A DNA stretch of 39,492 nt from Trueperaceae bacterium (GTDB taxonomy: Bacteria; Deinococcota; Deinococci; Deinococcales; Trueperaceae): contig JAHEBB010000003.1 of the NCBI GenBank assembly GCA_024642575.1, positions 1-39,492 of the forward strand, written 5' to 3'. The position numbers and the translations under genes were made by a program. The notes under the pieces were generated by a model, which was given only the letters and a program-made list of their open reading frames with translations, did not search any database and was not told the DNA's origin. This document shows, piece by piece, positions 24,992-34,689 of this stretch. Each line of letters begins with the position of its first letter. The stretch's first letter is position 1.

Positions 24992-25963
24992 TTACTCCTT
25001 TAGTTTAAGGCCTTTTGCAGCAAGTTGTTCGGCAATTTCACCCAGTGATTTTTCGCCGATGCCGCCGACTTTTTTCAAGTCGCGCTCAGATAAAGCAAGG
25101 AGTGCATTGACAGAATCAATACCTTCTTCTTGCAATGAGTGGAGCACACGACTTGACAAATCAAGGCTATCAAGGCTGATATGGGCAGCTTCTGGCTCTG
25201 TCTTTTTCGCCTCGGTTGCAGTAACAGGAGCTTGCGTACTCGTACTTGGGATAACGGCTGCGGGCATGGATGGAAATTTATCTTCTAAAATTTCAACTTC
25301 TGAACCGAAAACAGCTAATTGGGTACGGAGGCTCTGTACGGCAGTATCTAAGGCTGCTTTTGGACTAATGCTGCCATCGGTCCAAATGCGAATTACCAGA
25401 CGGTCAAGATCTGTTTCCTGACCCACACGGGTATCTTCTACACGGTATGCCACACGGCGAACAGGGGTGAAAATCGCATCAACAGGAATCGAATTGATAC
25501 GGTCTTTGGTGCCATGCACGTCAGCAGGCACATAGCCTGTTCCTGGCTCAACTCTGACTTCCATAACCAGCTTGCCTTTGGCAGCCAAAGTTGCAATATG
25601 TAAATCCTTATTGATAACTTCGGCATTGGGTGGCAATTCAAAATCACCAGCGGTTACCGCGCCCTCACGTTCTACGCGCAAGGTCAAGGTAACAGGTTCA
25701 TCATCATGAAGCTTAACCACTAATTCTTTGAGATTAAGAATGATTTGCATAACATCTTCTTTAACCCCATCAATCGTAGAAAACTCATGCAATACATCTT
25801 CAATGTAAACACTTGTCACAGCGGTTCCAGGAACAGATGAAAGTAACAGGCGTCTCAGTGGTGTTCCTAGGGTTTGTCCATTACCCCGTGGCAATGGCTC
25901 AACAATAAACTCGCCATAAGTGTCATTGGCTCTAACTTTAAAATGAGGTTCCATTTGTACCAT
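24992..25963 (-). CDS. rpoA: RNA polymerase alpha subunit
   Basis: This scaffold subunit of RNA polymerase has about 323 aa. The N-terminal assembly domain has [41 protein letters not shown] and [11 protein letters not shown] variable linker (about 230-258, rich in T/P/A/E) leads to the C-terminal promoter-contact domain, with [20 protein letters not shown] and [18 protein letters not shown]. The second of two adjacent ATGs (25963) is preferred because GAGG, at the very end of rpsD, lies six bases before it; that GAGG is part of a CTCGAG copy at 25971-25976. It is coupled to rpsD without a gap. Confidence 0.96.
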   Translation of the reverse strand: MVQMEPHFKVRANDTYGEFIVEPLPRGNGQTLGTPLRRLLLSSVPGTAVTSVYIEDVLHEFSTIDGVKEDVMQIILNLKELVVKLHDDEPVTLTLRVEREGAVTAGDFELPPNAEVINKDLHIATLAAKGKLVMEVRVEPGTGYVPADVHGTKDRINSIPVDAIFTPVRRVAYRVEDTRVGQETDLDRLVIRIWTDGSISPKAALDTAVQSLRTQLAVFGSEVEILEDKFPSMPAAVIPSTSTQAPVTATEAKKTEPEAAHISLDSLDLSSRVLHSLQEEGIDSVNALLALSERDLKKVGGIGEKSLGEIAEQLAAKGLKLKE

Positions 25964-25966
25964 CAT

Positions 25967-26584
25967 TTACCTCGAGTAATATTCAATGATTTGCAATTCG
26001 TTTACGGGTACATTTAAATCTTCACGTGCGGGTAAAGACAAAAATTTACCTTTCAGGTTATCTGCATCAAACTCGAGCCAGGGCAATGTTTTACCACGAC
26101 GTTTAGCTTCGACATTTTGTTTTATAAAAACATTATCGCGGCTAGCGCCCGCGACGGCAATCTCTTCGCCAGGCTGAACACGGTAACTTGGAATATCAAT
26201 CCGTTTACCATTGACCAAGATATGACCATGCGATACAAATTGTCTGGCTTGCCTGCGGGTATGAGCAATACCTAAGCGAAAAACAACATTATCAAGACGA
26301 GACTCGAGCAGTTGTAAGAATACAGCTCCCGTAGCACCTTCTTTTTTAACAGCTTCAGCAAAAATATTGGCAAATTGTTTTTCACTCACATTGTAATAGT
26401 AGCGAAGCTTTTGCTTTTCACGCAAGCGAATCCCGTAGTCACTTCGCTTGCCTCGCCGGCGTTGACCATGTTGACCTGGAGCATAGGGATGGCGCTCCAT
26501 ATACCGTGCAACTTTAGGGGTTTCTGTTAGATTAACACCTTCGCGGCGACTAATTTTAACGGCTGGTCCTCTATATCGACCCAT
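25967..26584 (-). CDS. rpsD: Ribosomal protein S4
   Basis: This 205-aa 16S rRNA-binding assembly protein starts [19 protein letters not shown]. The S4 RNA-binding domain follows with [20 protein letters not shown] and [19 protein letters not shown]. The N-terminal region has no cysteines, so this is the zinc-free form. A good GGAG ribosome binding site precedes the ATG. It sits between rpsK and rpoA as in a standard alpha operon. Confidence 0.96.
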   Translation of the reverse strand: MGRYRGPAVKISRREGVNLTETPKVARYMERHPYAPGQHGQRRRGKRSDYGIRLREKQKLRYYYNVSEKQFANIFAEAVKKEGATGAVFLQLLESRLDNVVFRLGIAHTRRQARQFVSHGHILVNGKRIDIPSYRVQPGEEIAVAGASRDNVFIKQNVEAKRRGKTLPWLEFDADNLKGKFLSLPAREDLNVPVNELQIIEYYSR

Positions 26585-26602
26585 ATTTACTCCTTAATCC
26601 TA

Positions 26603-26998
26603 TTAGGCGTTACGCTTGCGTTTGCGTAAGCGGCAACCGTTATGGGGTGTTGGGGTGTCATCAATAATTGTACGCACGTTGACACCTGTTGCCTGAATCG
26701 AACGAATGGCTTGTTCCCGACCCGAACCCGTACCACGAATCACAATATCCAACTGAGAAAGCCCCATGTTCTGAGCTTTACGAGTTGCATCTGCAGCGGC
26801 AAGTTGCGCGGCATAAGGGGTGCCTTTTTTGGAACCCTTATAGCCAATATGACCTGCGCTTGACCAAGCTACTGTATTACCATCAAGATCCGTAATGGTG
26901 ATGATTGTATTGTTATAACTGGCATGAATAAAGGCTTTACCTTCTGCCAAGCTACGCTTAGCACGCTTTTTTGTTTTGGTGACTTTAGCTTTTGCCAT
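26603..26998 (-). CDS. rpsK: Ribosomal protein S11
   Basis: This 131-aa small-subunit platform protein shows IHASYNNTIITITDLDGNTVAWSSAG, YAAQLAAADATRKAQNMGL and VRGTGSGREQAIRSIQATG-like signatures. It ends with the typical DDTPTPHNGCRLRKRKRNA. The N-terminus is Lys-rich. It lies nine bases after rpsM. Confidence 0.97.
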   Translation of the reverse strand: MAKAKVTKTKKRAKRSLAEGKAFIHASYNNTIITITDLDGNTVAWSSAGHIGYKGSKKGTPYAAQLAAADATRKAQNMGLSQLDIVIRGTGSGREQAIRSIQATGVNVRTIIDDTPTPHNGCRLRKRKRNA

Positions 26999-27007
26999 AA
27001 TAAAAAC

Positions 27008-27388
27008 CTATTTCCGTGGAGCTTTCTTCTTACCGGCTACGGTACGACGAGGTCCTTTACGGGTTCTAGCATTGGTCTTAGATGACTGACCCCGCACAGG
27101 TAAACCTCTACGGTGTCTTAAGCCTCTATAAGCACCAATATCCATAAGACGCTTGATGTTAAGTTGTATCTCACGTCTCAAATCACCCTCAACCTTAAAG
27201 TTACGGTCAATATACTCACGAATTTTTTGAGCGTCCGCTTCGGCAAGATCTTTGACCCTGGTGTCTGGATCGACCCCAGTTTCTTCTAATATCTCTTGCG
27301 AGCGAGACAAGCCTACCCCATAAATATAGGGTAAAGCATGCTCAATGCGTTTATCTCTGGGTAAATCAACCCCTGAAATTCTCGCCAT
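27008..27388 (-). CDS. rpsM: Ribosomal protein S13
   Basis: This 126-aa small-subunit head protein contacts P-site tRNA and L5. The opening [24 protein letters not shown] and the block [17 protein letters not shown] are diagnostic, and the C-terminal tail is basic ([17 protein letters not shown]). The ATG lies one base after the rpmJ stop codon. Confidence 0.97.
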   Translation of the reverse strand: MARISGVDLPRDKRIEHALPYIYGVGLSRSQEILEETGVDPDTRVKDLAEADAQKIREYIDRNFKVEGDLRREIQLNIKRLMDIGAYRGLRHRRGLPVRGQSSKTNARTRKGPRRTVAGKKKAPRK

Positions 27389-27389
27389 C

Positions 27390-27506
27390 TTAGCCCTGCC
27401 TTTGCTTATGTTTTGGATTTACCGGACAGATAACAAAGACCTTGCCATGCCGGCGAACAATTTTGCATTTGTCACACATTGGTTTTACAGATGCACGTAC
27501 TTTCAT
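27390..27506 (-). CDS. rpmJ: Ribosomal protein L36 (zinc form), 38 aa
   Basis: This short gene was read directly from the minus strand. It begins [19 protein letters not shown] and continues [20 protein letters not shown]11, C14, C27 and H33 form the zinc site, so it is the C+ form. GGAG lies seven bases before the ATG. It sits between infA and rpsM, its usual position. Confidence 0.95.
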   Translation of the reverse strand: MKVRASVKPMCDKCKIVRRHGKVFVICPVNPKHKQRQG

Positions 27507-27517
27507 GGACTTGCTCC

Positions 27518-27784
27518 TTATTTTCTATAGACGATACGGCCCTTTTCAGGGTCATATGTACTAATTTCTAAAACGACACGATCACCGGGAAGGATGCGAA
27601 TGTAGTTGCGCCGCATTTTTCCGCCAACATGTGCAAGAAGTGCTGGTCCAGCATCGAGTTGTACAAGAAAAGTAGTATTAGGTCTTGCTTCGACCACTAC
27701 ACCTTCCGCACGAATAGTATCCTGATTGGTTTCTTCAGGACGTTCCTTTTGCACTTTTGGCGGTCTGTTTTTTCTAGGCGCCAC
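27518..27784 (-). CDS. infA: Translation initiation factor IF-1 with N-terminal extension
   Basis: This 88-aa OB-fold factor occupies the ribosomal A site during initiation. The core [38 protein letters not shown] and [16 protein letters not shown] is standard. About 16 extra basic residues precede it; IF-1 in most bacteria is about 72 aa, and an extension of this kind is my recollection of Deinococcus IF-1. I chose the GTG at 27784 over the GTG at 27790 because GGGAGG (27790-27795) gives 5-nt spacing to it and none to the other. It overlaps the end of map by 11 nt. Confidence 0.9.
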   Translation of the reverse strand: MAPRKNRPPKVQKERPEETNQDTIRAEGVVVEARPNTTFLVQLDAGPALLAHVGGKMRRNYIRILPGDRVVLEISTYDPEKGRIVYRK

Positions 27785-28565
27785 GTACACCTCCCAGGGC
27801 GTATTCTGCTCTTGGACTTTGATCCAGAGCAGTTAAAATTCTTGGGCCATTTTCTGTAATAGCCACCGTATGCTCAAAATGGGCAGCCAAGCTTTTATTA
27901 GCTGTAGGAGCTGTCCATTCATCTTTTAAAATTCGAACCTTGGTACGGGACTCCGCAACCATAGGTTCGATAGCCAAGACCAAACCTGGCCTTAAAACAG
28001 GACCTGTGCCTGCCTTGCCGTAGTTTGGCATCTCGGGGGATTCATGAAACTCAGCACCTATGCCATGTCCCACAAACTCTCTAATCACCCAAAATCCAGC
28101 AGCCTCGATGACATTTTGTATGGCCGCGGAAATGTCACCAAGCCTGTTGCCGACTAACGCCTTCTCAATGCCTGCGTAAAGAGAGTTTTCGGTAACATCA
28201 AGAAGGCGTTTTGCCTTATCAGAGATTTTGCCTATAGCATAGGTTTTAGCCATGTCAGCAGCATAACCTCTGTAAAAGGTACCAATATCAATAGACACAA
28301 TGTCACCCTCATTTAAGGGTTGTTTATTGGGAATACCATGAACAACCACTTCATTGACAGAGGTGCAAAGTGTCGCTGGAAAACCACGGTAGCCTTTAAA
28401 GGCAGGCTTACCGCCGCGCGAAATGATAGCATCCTCAGCGATTTTATTCAACTCAGCAGTTGACACGCCTACTTGGATATAGGGTTCAATTGCCTCGAGC
28501 GCTTCACGGTTTATGATTGCCGCTTCTGCCATTAGCTCAATTTCGCTGGGACGCTTCAATATCAA
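27774..28565 (-). CDS. map: Methionine aminopeptidase, type I
   Basis: This dimetal enzyme removes the initiator Met; it has about 263 aa, typical of type Ia. Metal ligands lie in [20 protein letters not shown] (two Asp), [20 protein letters not shown] (His), a Glu in VLAIEPMV, and the final Glu in [14 protein letters not shown]. The frame is open back to 28679 inside adk, but family similarity begins at [12 protein letters not shown] therefore chose TTG at 28565, with GAGG seven bases upstream, 19 nt after the adk stop. The exact start is uncertain. Confidence 0.92.
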   Translation of the reverse strand: MILKRPSEIELMAEAAIINREALEAIEPYIQVGVSTAELNKIAEDAIISRGGKPAFKGYRGFPATLCTSVNEVVVHGIPNKQPLNEGDIVSIDIGTFYRGYAADMAKTYAIGKISDKAKRLLDVTENSLYAGIEKALVGNRLGDISAAIQNVIEAAGFWVIREFVGHGIGAEFHESPEMPNYGKAGTGPVLRPGLVLAIEPMVAESRTKVRILKDEWTAPTANKSLAAHFEHTVAITENGPRILTALDQSPRAEYALGGVRGA

Positions 28566-28584
28566 ACTATTACCTCGGTCCGTT

Positions 28585-29166
28585 TCACGATAAAACCTCA
28601 GTAATTCGGGCAAAAACATCTTCGACACTACCCAAACCGTCAACACTGCGAAGCTTACCCCTAGTTTGATAATAATCAATTAGAGGCTGTGTTTGATTTT
28701 TATACACTTTCATGCGGTTACGGATAGTTTCCTCATTGTCATCACTGCGGCCCTGATCATTTGCTCTTTGCAAAAGCCGACTGACCAGTTCATCTTCATT
28801 TACTTCAAGCAAAACGGCTGCACTAAGACCTGCTCCAAATTCCGTAAGCAAATCATTAAGAGCATCAGCTTGACCCGGCGTTCTTGGAAATCCATCTAAC
28901 AAAACCCTGACACTCTCGTTTTCACGATTTTCTAGGGCCGAGCGAACCATGCCGACAATAATTTCATCAGACACGAGATTACCCGCGTCCATAATAGCTT
29001 TGGCCTCTTGCCCCAATGCCGTTCCGCGACTCACATGATCACGCAACATATCACCAGTAGAAAGTTTTGTGAGCACTCTGGCTCGAGCCAATTTACTTGC
29101 CTGTGTGCCTTTTCCAGCCCCAGGAGGACCCATGAGCAAGAGTACTTCAGAGTCTGTTAAAGCCAC
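28585..29166 (-). CDS. adk: Adenylate kinase (short form)
   Basis: This 193-aa enzyme interconverts ATP + AMP and 2 ADP. The P-loop GPPGAGKGTQ lies at 13-22, STGDMLRDHVSRGTALG forms the AMP site, and LLDGFPRTPGQADAL follows. The LID region is short (QGRSDDNEETIRNRMKVY), without the zinc-binding cysteines of long forms. The start is GTG at 29166, which shares one base with the secY stop (TAGTG). Its place between secY and map is the classic spc-operon arrangement. Confidence 0.95.
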   Translation of the reverse strand: MALTDSEVLLLMGPPGAGKGTQASKLARARVLTKLSTGDMLRDHVSRGTALGQEAKAIMDAGNLVSDEIIVGMVRSALENRENESVRVLLDGFPRTPGQADALNDLLTEFGAGLSAAVLLEVNEDELVSRLLQRANDQGRSDDNEETIRNRMKVYKNQTQPLIDYYQTRGKLRSVDGLGSVEDVFARITEVLS

Positions 29167-30485
29167 TAGAAACGCCGTCCTCGACCACGAATTCGACCTT
29201 TAGAAACAAAGCCTTCATAGTGTCTCATGGTTAGTTGAGTCTCGAGCTGTCTTAAGGTGTCAAGTGCAACACCGACCATAATGAGTAAACCTGTGCCTGA
29301 AAAGGCAAAAGGTAATGAACCCGTTCGTGTAATCCAAGCAAATACTTCGGGTAAGGCATTTACCAAACCTAGAAATAACGCACCCCAAAGGGTGATGCGG
29401 TTGGTAATGCGCGTCAAATGCTCCTGAGTTGGCTGCCCAGGCCTAACACCAGGGATAAAGCCACCATACTCACGGAGATTTTCACTAATTCGACGTGGAT
29501 CAAAGGAAATTTGAGTATAGAAGTAGGTAAATGCAACAATGAGTAAGGTACTAACAAATAAGCCTTCGGGCCTTCTTGGTGTAAACCAATAACCAACTCT
29601 TTGCGCCCAAACAGCATTAGGAAATAAACCCAGAACCGTGGTTGGTAATACAAGAATAGAAACAGCAAAGATAATTGGTATTACGCCTGCAGCATTTAGC
29701 CTCAAAGGTATATAAGTAGTTTGCCCACCCATTACCCTTCTACCTACTACTTTTCTAGCATATTGAACGGGGATACGACGCTCAGCTTGTTGAATGAGTA
29801 CCATTCCTGCAATAGCTACAACCAGTAAGACAAGATAAACAATGAGGCCAAAGATGTTTCCTTGACCCTGCTGAATCAAAGTAAATTGTTGTGCCAAGGC
29901 ACTAGGGAATGCAGCAACAATACCTGCATAAATAATAAGGGAAATACCGTTGCCAATGCCAAATTCCGTGATCTTTTCACCTATCCACATAACCACAGTA
30001 ATCCCTGCGATTTGGGTTAGCATGACGATAAACCAGAAGAAAGGTCCATTTGCCCAACCCACTTTTAAAGCACCGCTTGGACCAATGAGGGCCATTGCCA
30101 AAAAGATGGATTGAATTGCACCTAACGCAGTGGCAGCGTAGCGAGTATATTGCGTAATTTTGCGGCGTCCTTCTTCCCCTTCTTTTTGTAGTTTCTCAAG
30201 TGGTGGATAGACGGAAGTTAAAAGTTGAAAGATAATGCTGGCAGTAATATAGGGAATCACCCCTAAGGCTGCGATAGAAAACTGCTCAAAATTTCCGCCC
30301 GAGATAAAATTGAGAAGGGTGAAGATATCTGATTGTCCCAAAGCGCCTGATTTAAGAATCTCTATGTCAACCCCAGGCGTCGGAATAAAAACCATGAGAC
30401 GATAGACTGCTAATAGACCAATCGTCGTCAAGAGTTTCGCACGCAAATCTGGAATGATGAGCGAATTGCGAAACGCAGCTAACAT
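29166..30485 (-). CDS. secY: Preprotein translocase subunit SecY
   Basis: This 439-aa channel subunit of the SecYEG translocon has about ten membrane helices. It shows MVFIPTPGVDIE, the plug/helix-2 region ISGGNFEQFSIAALGVIPYI, GIGNGISLIIYAGIVA, ERRIPVQYARKVVGRR and GGFIPGVRPGQPTQEHL. It starts at an ATG that overlaps the rplO stop by one base (TGATG). The length and helix pattern are normal. Confidence 0.97.
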   Translation of the reverse strand: MLAAFRNSLIIPDLRAKLLTTIGLLAVYRLMVFIPTPGVDIEILKSGALGQSDIFTLLNFISGGNFEQFSIAALGVIPYITASIIFQLLTSVYPPLEKLQKEGEEGRRKITQYTRYAATALGAIQSIFLAMALIGPSGALKVGWANGPFFWFIVMLTQIAGITVVMWIGEKITEFGIGNGISLIIYAGIVAAFPSALAQQFTLIQQGQGNIFGLIVYLVLLVVAIAGMVLIQQAERRIPVQYARKVVGRRVMGGQTTYIPLRLNAAGVIPIIFAVSILVLPTTVLGLFPNAVWAQRVGYWFTPRRPEGLFVSTLLIVAFTYFYTQISFDPRRISENLREYGGFIPGVRPGQPTQEHLTRITNRITLWGALFLGLVNALPEVFAWITRTGSLPFAFSGTGLLIMVGVALDTLRQLETQLTMRHYEGFVSKGRIRGRGRRF

Positions 30486-30946
30486 CAGGCAGTCTCCTCT
30501 GAGGCATTGGCACCCACAACTTTGCCACCTTGAGCTTCAACAGCGGCGATAGCTGATTTACTATAGGCGTCAAGATCAATTGTCAGATTTTTAACACTTA
30601 GCTCACCGCCACCTAAAAGTTTCACTGGCTGGTTTTTATTTCCAACCAAACCAACGGCCATAAGTGACTCAAAGTTTACAGTAGCACCTTCTGAAAAGCG
30701 CTCAAGATCTTTGAGATTAACCACTTGAAAATCTACAGTTGCATTGTTAAAACCACGTTTGGGCAAACGGACAATCAGTCTCGAGCGTCCACCTTCCCAA
30801 CCCGCACCTTGTGAAAAACCACTACGGCTTTTTTGACCCTTGGTACCACGACCAGCGGTTTTGCCGCGACCACTTCCCAAACCGCGACCAACACGTTTGC
30901 GGTCTCTTTTGGCTCCTGAGGCAGGCCTCAAATCATTAAGTTTCAC
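30485..30946 (-). CDS. rplO: Ribosomal protein L15
   Basis: This 153-aa assembly protein has the arginine- and glycine-rich N-terminal extension KRDRKRVGRGLGSGRGKTAG and RGTKGQKSRSG, then GWEGGRSRLIVRLPKRGF. I chose the GTG at 30946 (MKLNDLRPASG) with GAGGGA eight bases upstream; the open frame starts at a TTG five codons earlier that lies over rpmD's last codons. It follows rpmD by 4 nt. Confidence 0.95.
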   Translation of the reverse strand: MKLNDLRPASGAKRDRKRVGRGLGSGRGKTAGRGTKGQKSRSGFSQGAGWEGGRSRLIVRLPKRGFNNATVDFQVVNLKDLERFSEGATVNFESLMAVGLVGNKNQPVKLLGGGELSVKNLTIDLDAYSKSAIAAVEAQGGKVVGANASEETA

Positions 30947-30950
30947 AGTT

Positions 30951-31118
30951 TCATCCCTCAATCTTTAAAAGATAGGCTACTTTATTCACCATGCCACGTA
31001 CATCAGGCGTATCTTTAACATCTCTTGAGTCACCCGTTTTATTTAGACCCAAAGCCCTTACCGTTGCGCGTTGATCTTTCTTTACGCCGATAAGGCTTTT
31101 AACCAGCGTTACTTTCAT
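30951..31118 (-). CDS. rpmD: Ribosomal protein L30, 55 aa
   Basis: This short gene was read directly from the minus strand. It starts [18 protein letters not shown], continues [18 protein letters not shown], then [19 protein letters not shown]. The S-L-I-G...[10 protein letters not shown] core is the L30 signature. It overlaps the rpsE stop by ATGA (31115-31118) and ends 4 nt before rplO. The length is normal for bacterial L30. Confidence 0.95.
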   Translation of the reverse strand: MKVTLVKSLIGVKKDQRATVRALGLNKTGDSRDVKDTPDVRGMVNKVAYLLKIEG

Positions 31119-31591
31119 TGGGCAGCCTCACGTTCTTGTTTGGCCTCATCAAAGGTTTTAAGTTGCTTTAAGCCATCAATCACAGCGTAAGCCACATTAG
31201 TCTGGTTACGAGAACCAAGCTCTTTACTAAGTAGATTTCTAAGTCCAGCAAGTTCTGCAATAGCACGGGGAACTGTTCCAGCAATAACTCCCGTACCTGC
31301 GCCAGCAGGCTTAAGCATTACTTTACTTGTGCCGTGTGCCCCTACAACTTCGTGTGGAATCGTACCCGGTTCAGCGATTGGCACTTCAATAATGTTGCGG
31401 TGTGCAAAGTACTGACCTTTTTGCACAGCAACAGGTACTTCTTTTGCCTTACCTAAACCAATTCCAACTCGACCGTTACGGTCACCGACGACTACCATTG
31501 CACCAAAGCGGAAGCGACGTCCACCTTTATAGGTTTTGGCAGTACGGCGGATATAGATTACTTTATCTTCAAATTCTCCATGAGTAGCCAT
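31115..31591 (-). CDS. rpsE: Ribosomal protein S5
   Basis: This 158-aa protein is important for decoding accuracy. The double-stranded RNA-binding region [20 protein letters not shown] and [21 protein letters not shown] is followed by [20 protein letters not shown] and the [18 protein letters not shown] segment. It overlaps rplR by 1 nt and rpmD by 4 nt. Confidence 0.97.
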   Translation of the reverse strand: MATHGEFEDKVIYIRRTAKTYKGGRRFRFGAMVVVGDRNGRVGIGLGKAKEVPVAVQKGQYFAHRNIIEVPIAEPGTIPHEVVGAHGTSKVMLKPAGAGTGVIAGTVPRAIAELAGLRNLLSKELGSRNQTNVAYAVIDGLKQLKTFDEAKQEREAAQ

Positions 31592-31938
31592 TAAAAGTTC
31601 AAGCCTCCCTCACGGGCACCATCGGCCAAAGCCTTGATACGACCGTGATAACGATATCCGCCTCTATCAAATACAACATTTTGCGCACCAGCAGCCTTTG
31701 CTTTTTCGGCAACGGCTTGACCCACAGCTTTTGCTTGGGAAGTTTTATCGCCAGCAGGGGCTAGAGTTTTACTGTTGGCTTCAGCAACCGTGATACCTTT
31801 GGCATCATCAATTACTTGGGCGTAAATATGCTTGCCGCTACGAAATACGCTTAGGCGCAAGCGCTCAGTCGCAACTGGTCGTTTCAGTTTGTTACGTGTA
31901 CGAAACTTGCGTCTTTGAGTCTGTAAAAGTCTATTCAT
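31591..31938 (-). CDS. rplR: Ribosomal protein L18
   Basis: This 115-aa 5S rRNA-binding protein has the basic N-terminus [20 protein letters not shown], then [17 protein letters not shown] and the closing [20 protein letters not shown] and AREGGLNF. It sits 2 nt after rplF and overlaps rpsE by 1 nt. Confidence 0.97.
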   Translation of the reverse strand: MNRLLQTQRRKFRTRNKLKRPVATERLRLSVFRSGKHIYAQVIDDAKGITVAEANSKTLAPAGDKTSQAKAVGQAVAEKAKAAGAQNVVFDRGGYRYHGRIKALADGAREGGLNF

Positions 31939-31940
31939 AC

Positions 31941-32480
31941 TTACCTCGAAGCTGCCTTACCAGGTTTAAGACGAACTTGCTCACCCTCGTAGCGGACACC
32001 CTTACCATGATAAGAGTCAGGGGAGCGAATCGCACGAATGTTTGCAGCAACCTGTCCAACAAGTTGTTTATCAATTCCAGAGATGCTTATTTTGGTTTGC
32101 TCTGGTGATGAAATAGTGATACCTTCTGGGGGTTCAATAACTACGGGGTGAGAAAAACCTAAGCTAAGCTCAAGATTTTTGCCCTTCATGGCGCAGCGGT
32201 AACCTACGCCTCTGATCTCTAAGTTTTTTGTATACCCTTCAGTAACGCCAAGAATGGCATTGTTAATTAGCGAACGGGCTAAACCGTGCTGTGCTCTGTC
32301 ATTACGGTGATCACTTGGACGCTTAACGGTTAGCTCTCCTTCTTCGAGTTTTACCTCGAGCCTAGGATTAACAGGAACCGTAAGATTGCCCTTTGGACCT
32401 TTGACATTAATTCTGTCTTTAGCCATTTTTAATTCCACATTTTTTGGGACAGTAATGGGGGCTCTACCTATACGTGACAT
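31941..32480 (-). CDS. rplF: Ribosomal protein L6
   Basis: This 179-aa protein is made of two repeated domains near the factor-binding site. It starts [39 protein letters not shown] and the C-terminal [20 protein letters not shown] are diagnostic. The ATG at 32480 is preferred over a TTG two codons upstream, as GAGG lies seven bases before it; the ATG shares a base with the rpsH stop (TAATG). Confidence 0.97.
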   Translation of the reverse strand: MSRIGRAPITVPKNVELKMAKDRINVKGPKGNLTVPVNPRLEVKLEEGELTVKRPSDHRNDRAQHGLARSLINNAILGVTEGYTKNLEIRGVGYRCAMKGKNLELSLGFSHPVVIEPPEGITISSPEQTKISISGIDKQLVGQVAANIRAIRSPDSYHGKGVRYEGEQVRLKPGKAASR

Positions 32481-32878
32481 TACCAAACCTCACAAATAAC
32501 TTCGCCACCCATATTCTTGCGCCTTGCATCACGGTCAACCATCAACCCTTGTGAGGTTGAAACAATTGCCAGACCCAAACCACCACGAATAACGGGGACA
32601 GCTGTAGCCTTTGAATAGGCTCTTCGACCAGGCCTTGAAACCCGAACAATCGAGTTAATAAGAGGCTTGCGTTTAGGGCCGTATTTTAAACCAATACGAA
32701 TAATAGGCTTACCTTCAGTATTCGTCGTTTCTTCTACGGATTTTAGGTAGCCTTCACGGACCAAAATATCCGCAATGGCTTTTTTAAATTTGCTTCCTGG
32801 TACATCAACGCTAGCTTCGGCAATAGCCTGAGCGTTACGGATGCGAGTCAGCATATCTGCAACGGGATCTGTTTGCAT
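32480..32878 (-). CDS. rpsH: Ribosomal protein S8
   Basis: This 132-aa 16S rRNA-binding protein starts [17 protein letters not shown]. The C-terminal [20 protein letters not shown] and [20 protein letters not shown] are typical. In E. coli, S8 represses the spc operon by binding mRNA. Here no Shine-Dalgarno precedes the ATG, and a hairpin (32893-32916) lies 14 nt upstream in an unusually long 100-nt gap. Confidence 0.97.
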   Translation of the reverse strand: MQTDPVADMLTRIRNAQAIAEASVDVPGSKFKKAIADILVREGYLKSVEETTNTEGKPIIRIGLKYGPKRKPLINSIVRVSRPGRRAYSKATAVPVIRGGLGLAIVSTSQGLMVDRDARRKNMGGEVICEVW

Positions 32879-32892
32879 TTTGATTCGGGAGC

Positions 32893-32916
32893 GGTATCAG
32901 TTAATTTTAACTGACC
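32893..32916 (-). promoter_or_regulatory. Hairpin in the rpsN-rpsH gap
   Basis: TCAGTTAA (32897-32904) and TTAACTGA (32907-32914) are perfect complements around two bases, with GGT/ACC able to pair just outside. It lies in the only sizeable gap of the cluster, 14 nt before rpsH. There is no U run, so it is not a terminator; translational control or mRNA processing is possible. Confidence 0.5.
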
Positions 32917-32978
32917 GTACTCTCCTAACCATCCTTTCTTTGTTGTGCCTAAAGTATTTCTTATTTTACTAAGGCGTT

Positions 32979-33164
32979 TTACCAGCTTGATTTGGTCACA
33001 CCAGGTAAGTAACCTTTATGTGCCATCTCGCGCATACAAATACGACAAAGGCCGAAATCTCTCATATAGCCTTTGTTACGACCACAACGACTGCAACGAT
33101 TAACCTGCCGAGTAGAAAATTTTACAGGCCGTTTGGCTTTAGCGATATGTGCTTTGGTTGCCAT
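32979..33164 (-). CDS. rpsN: Ribosomal protein S14, zinc type
   Basis: This 61-aa short form has two CxxC pairs ([20 protein letters not shown]), the zinc-binding type also found in Thermus and Gram-positive bacteria. It ends with the standard [17 protein letters not shown]. The ATG lies 10 nt after the rplE stop, with an AAGGAG-like site (TAAGGAG). The gap to rpsH is the largest in the cluster. Confidence 0.97.
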   Translation of the reverse strand: MATKAHIAKAKRPVKFSTRQVNRCSRCGRNKGYMRDFGLCRICMREMAHKGYLPGVTKSSW

Positions 33165-33174
33165 TTATAACTCC

Positions 33175-33720
33175 TTACTTTCTAAAAGGCATGCCCAAGA
33201 ATTCAAGGAGTGAGCGGCCTTCTTCATCAGTCCTTGCAGAGGTCACAATGGTGATATCCATGCCACGAGTTTCCGAGCTATCAAAGCTGATTTCTGGGAA
33301 TACAAGTTGCTCACGCACACCAAGACTATAATTACCTCTACCGTCAAAACTATTCGGATTAATACCCCGAAAATCTCTAACACGAGGAAGGGCGATATTA
33401 ATAAGTTTTTCCAAAAAGATCCACATGCGGTCGCCTCTAAGCGTAACCATAATGCCAATGGGCATGCCTGCGCGAATCTTAAAGTTTGAAACAGACTTTT
33501 TCGCTTTTGTAACCACAGGGCGCTGCAAGGCTAGCTGGGACAACTCTTTTGAAGCTTTTTCAATAATTTTAGAATCATCTCGAGCTTCACCCAAACCCAT
33601 ATTGATAACAATCTTTTCAAGGCCAGGAACTGCCATAGGATTAGCATATTCATGCCGTTCTATTAAAGCAGGTACAACCTTGTCTTTATAAATATCTTTT
33701 AACTGAACCTTAACTGCCAT
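33175..33720 (-). CDS. rplE: Ribosomal protein L5
   Basis: This 181-aa 5S rRNA-binding protein contacts P-site tRNA and S13. The blocks [60 protein letters not shown] and the closing [19 protein letters not shown] are family-typical. The length is normal. The gap to rplX is 13 nt. Confidence 0.97.
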   Translation of the reverse strand: MAVKVQLKDIYKDKVVPALIERHEYANPMAVPGLEKIVINMGLGEARDDSKIIEKASKELSQLALQRPVVTKAKKSVSNFKIRAGMPIGIMVTLRGDRMWIFLEKLINIALPRVRDFRGINPNSFDGRGNYSLGVREQLVFPEISFDSSETRGMDITIVTSARTDEEGRSLLEFLGMPFRK

Positions 33721-33733
33721 AGTAACCCCTTAT

Positions 33734-34072
33734 TTAGTCGTCAAGATGGGCGCCGGTTTTGCTACTGACGCGAATCTTGCTACTACCTTCGATTTTATAG
33801 GCGACACGGCTTGGTTTATTGGTTTGAGGATCAAGGATTTGAACGTTACTTGCATGGACTGGGGCTTCACGTTCGATATATCCACCACGAGGATTATCTT
33901 GGGTGGGACGCTGCGCCTTTTTAATGAAATTAACATTTTCTATGACTACTCGATTTGCCTCAGGATAAACAGCCAGAATTTTGCCTTCGGAACCTTTATG
34001 CGAACCCGATACCACACGAACGAGATCGCCTTTTCTAAGGCGTAATTTATACGTGCCTTGTTTAGCTGCCAT
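33734..34072 (-). CDS. rplX: Ribosomal protein L24
   Basis: This 112-aa early assembly protein at the exit tunnel has the KOW motif [20 protein letters not shown] near the N-terminus. The next block is [20 protein letters not shown], and [19 protein letters not shown] follows. It shares one base with the rplN stop. Confidence 0.96.
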   Translation of the reverse strand: MAAKQGTYKLRLRKGDLVRVVSGSHKGSEGKILAVYPEANRVVIENVNFIKKAQRPTQDNPRGGYIEREAPVHASNVQILDPQTNKPSRVAYKIEGSSKIRVSSKTGAHLDD

Positions 34073-34440
34073 TACAGTACCTCCGGTGCCAGAGAAACAA
34101 TGCGCATAAATTTCTTATCGCGAAGCTCTCTTGCCACAGGTCCAAACACCCGCGTTCCGCGAGGTTCATTGTTATTGTTAATAAGCACGGCTGCATTGGT
34201 ATCAAATCGAATCGAAGATCCATCTTTACGATTGATTTCTTTTCTCGTTCTTACAATGACAGCTTTAACAACATCACCCTTTTTAACATTGGCATGAGGT
34301 ATTGCATCTTTAACAGCTGCAACAATAACATCACCCACACCACCAACCCATTGCTGACCTGTACCTAAAACACGGATACACATAATGCGACGAGCGCCTG
34401 AATTATCAGCAACTTCTAAGACGGTTTCTTGCTGAATCAT
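34072..34440 (-). CDS. rplN: Ribosomal protein L14
   Basis: This 122-aa protein is among the most conserved large-subunit proteins. It starts [60 protein letters not shown], and the closing [20 protein letters not shown] are all intact. It starts 3 nt after rpsQ. Confidence 0.98.
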   Translation of the reverse strand: MIQQETVLEVADNSGARRIMCIRVLGTGQQWVGGVGDVIVAAVKDAIPHANVKKGDVVKAVIVRTRKEINRKDGSSIRFDTNAAVLINNNNEPRGTRVFGPVARELRDKKFMRIVSLAPEVL

Positions 34441-34443
34441 AGT

Positions 34444-34689
34444 TTAGCCTCTCGCCTTTTCAATCAGACGAAGAACCGTAAATTGCTTACGTTTGCTGAT
34501 GGGGCGACTCGAGACAATCTCAACGGTATCGCCTTCAGAGTAGGTATTGGCCTCATCATGCGCCAAATATTTTTTGGTCGTCGTTACAACTTTTCCGTAA
34601 AGCGGATGCTTAAATCGGCGCTCAACCAGAACAGTAACTGTTTTGTCGGCCTTATCGCTAACGACCCGACCTTGTAAAACCTTTTTCAT
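34444..34689 (-). CDS. rpsQ: Ribosomal protein S17
   Basis: This 81-aa OB-fold 16S rRNA-binding protein shows [20 protein letters not shown] and [20 protein letters not shown], then [20 protein letters not shown]. It overlaps rpmC by ATGA (34686-34689). Confidence 0.96.
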   Translation of the reverse strand: MKKVLQGRVVSDKADKTVTVLVERRFKHPLYGKVVTTTKKYLAHDEANTYSEGDTVEIVSSRPISKRKQFTVLRLIEKARG

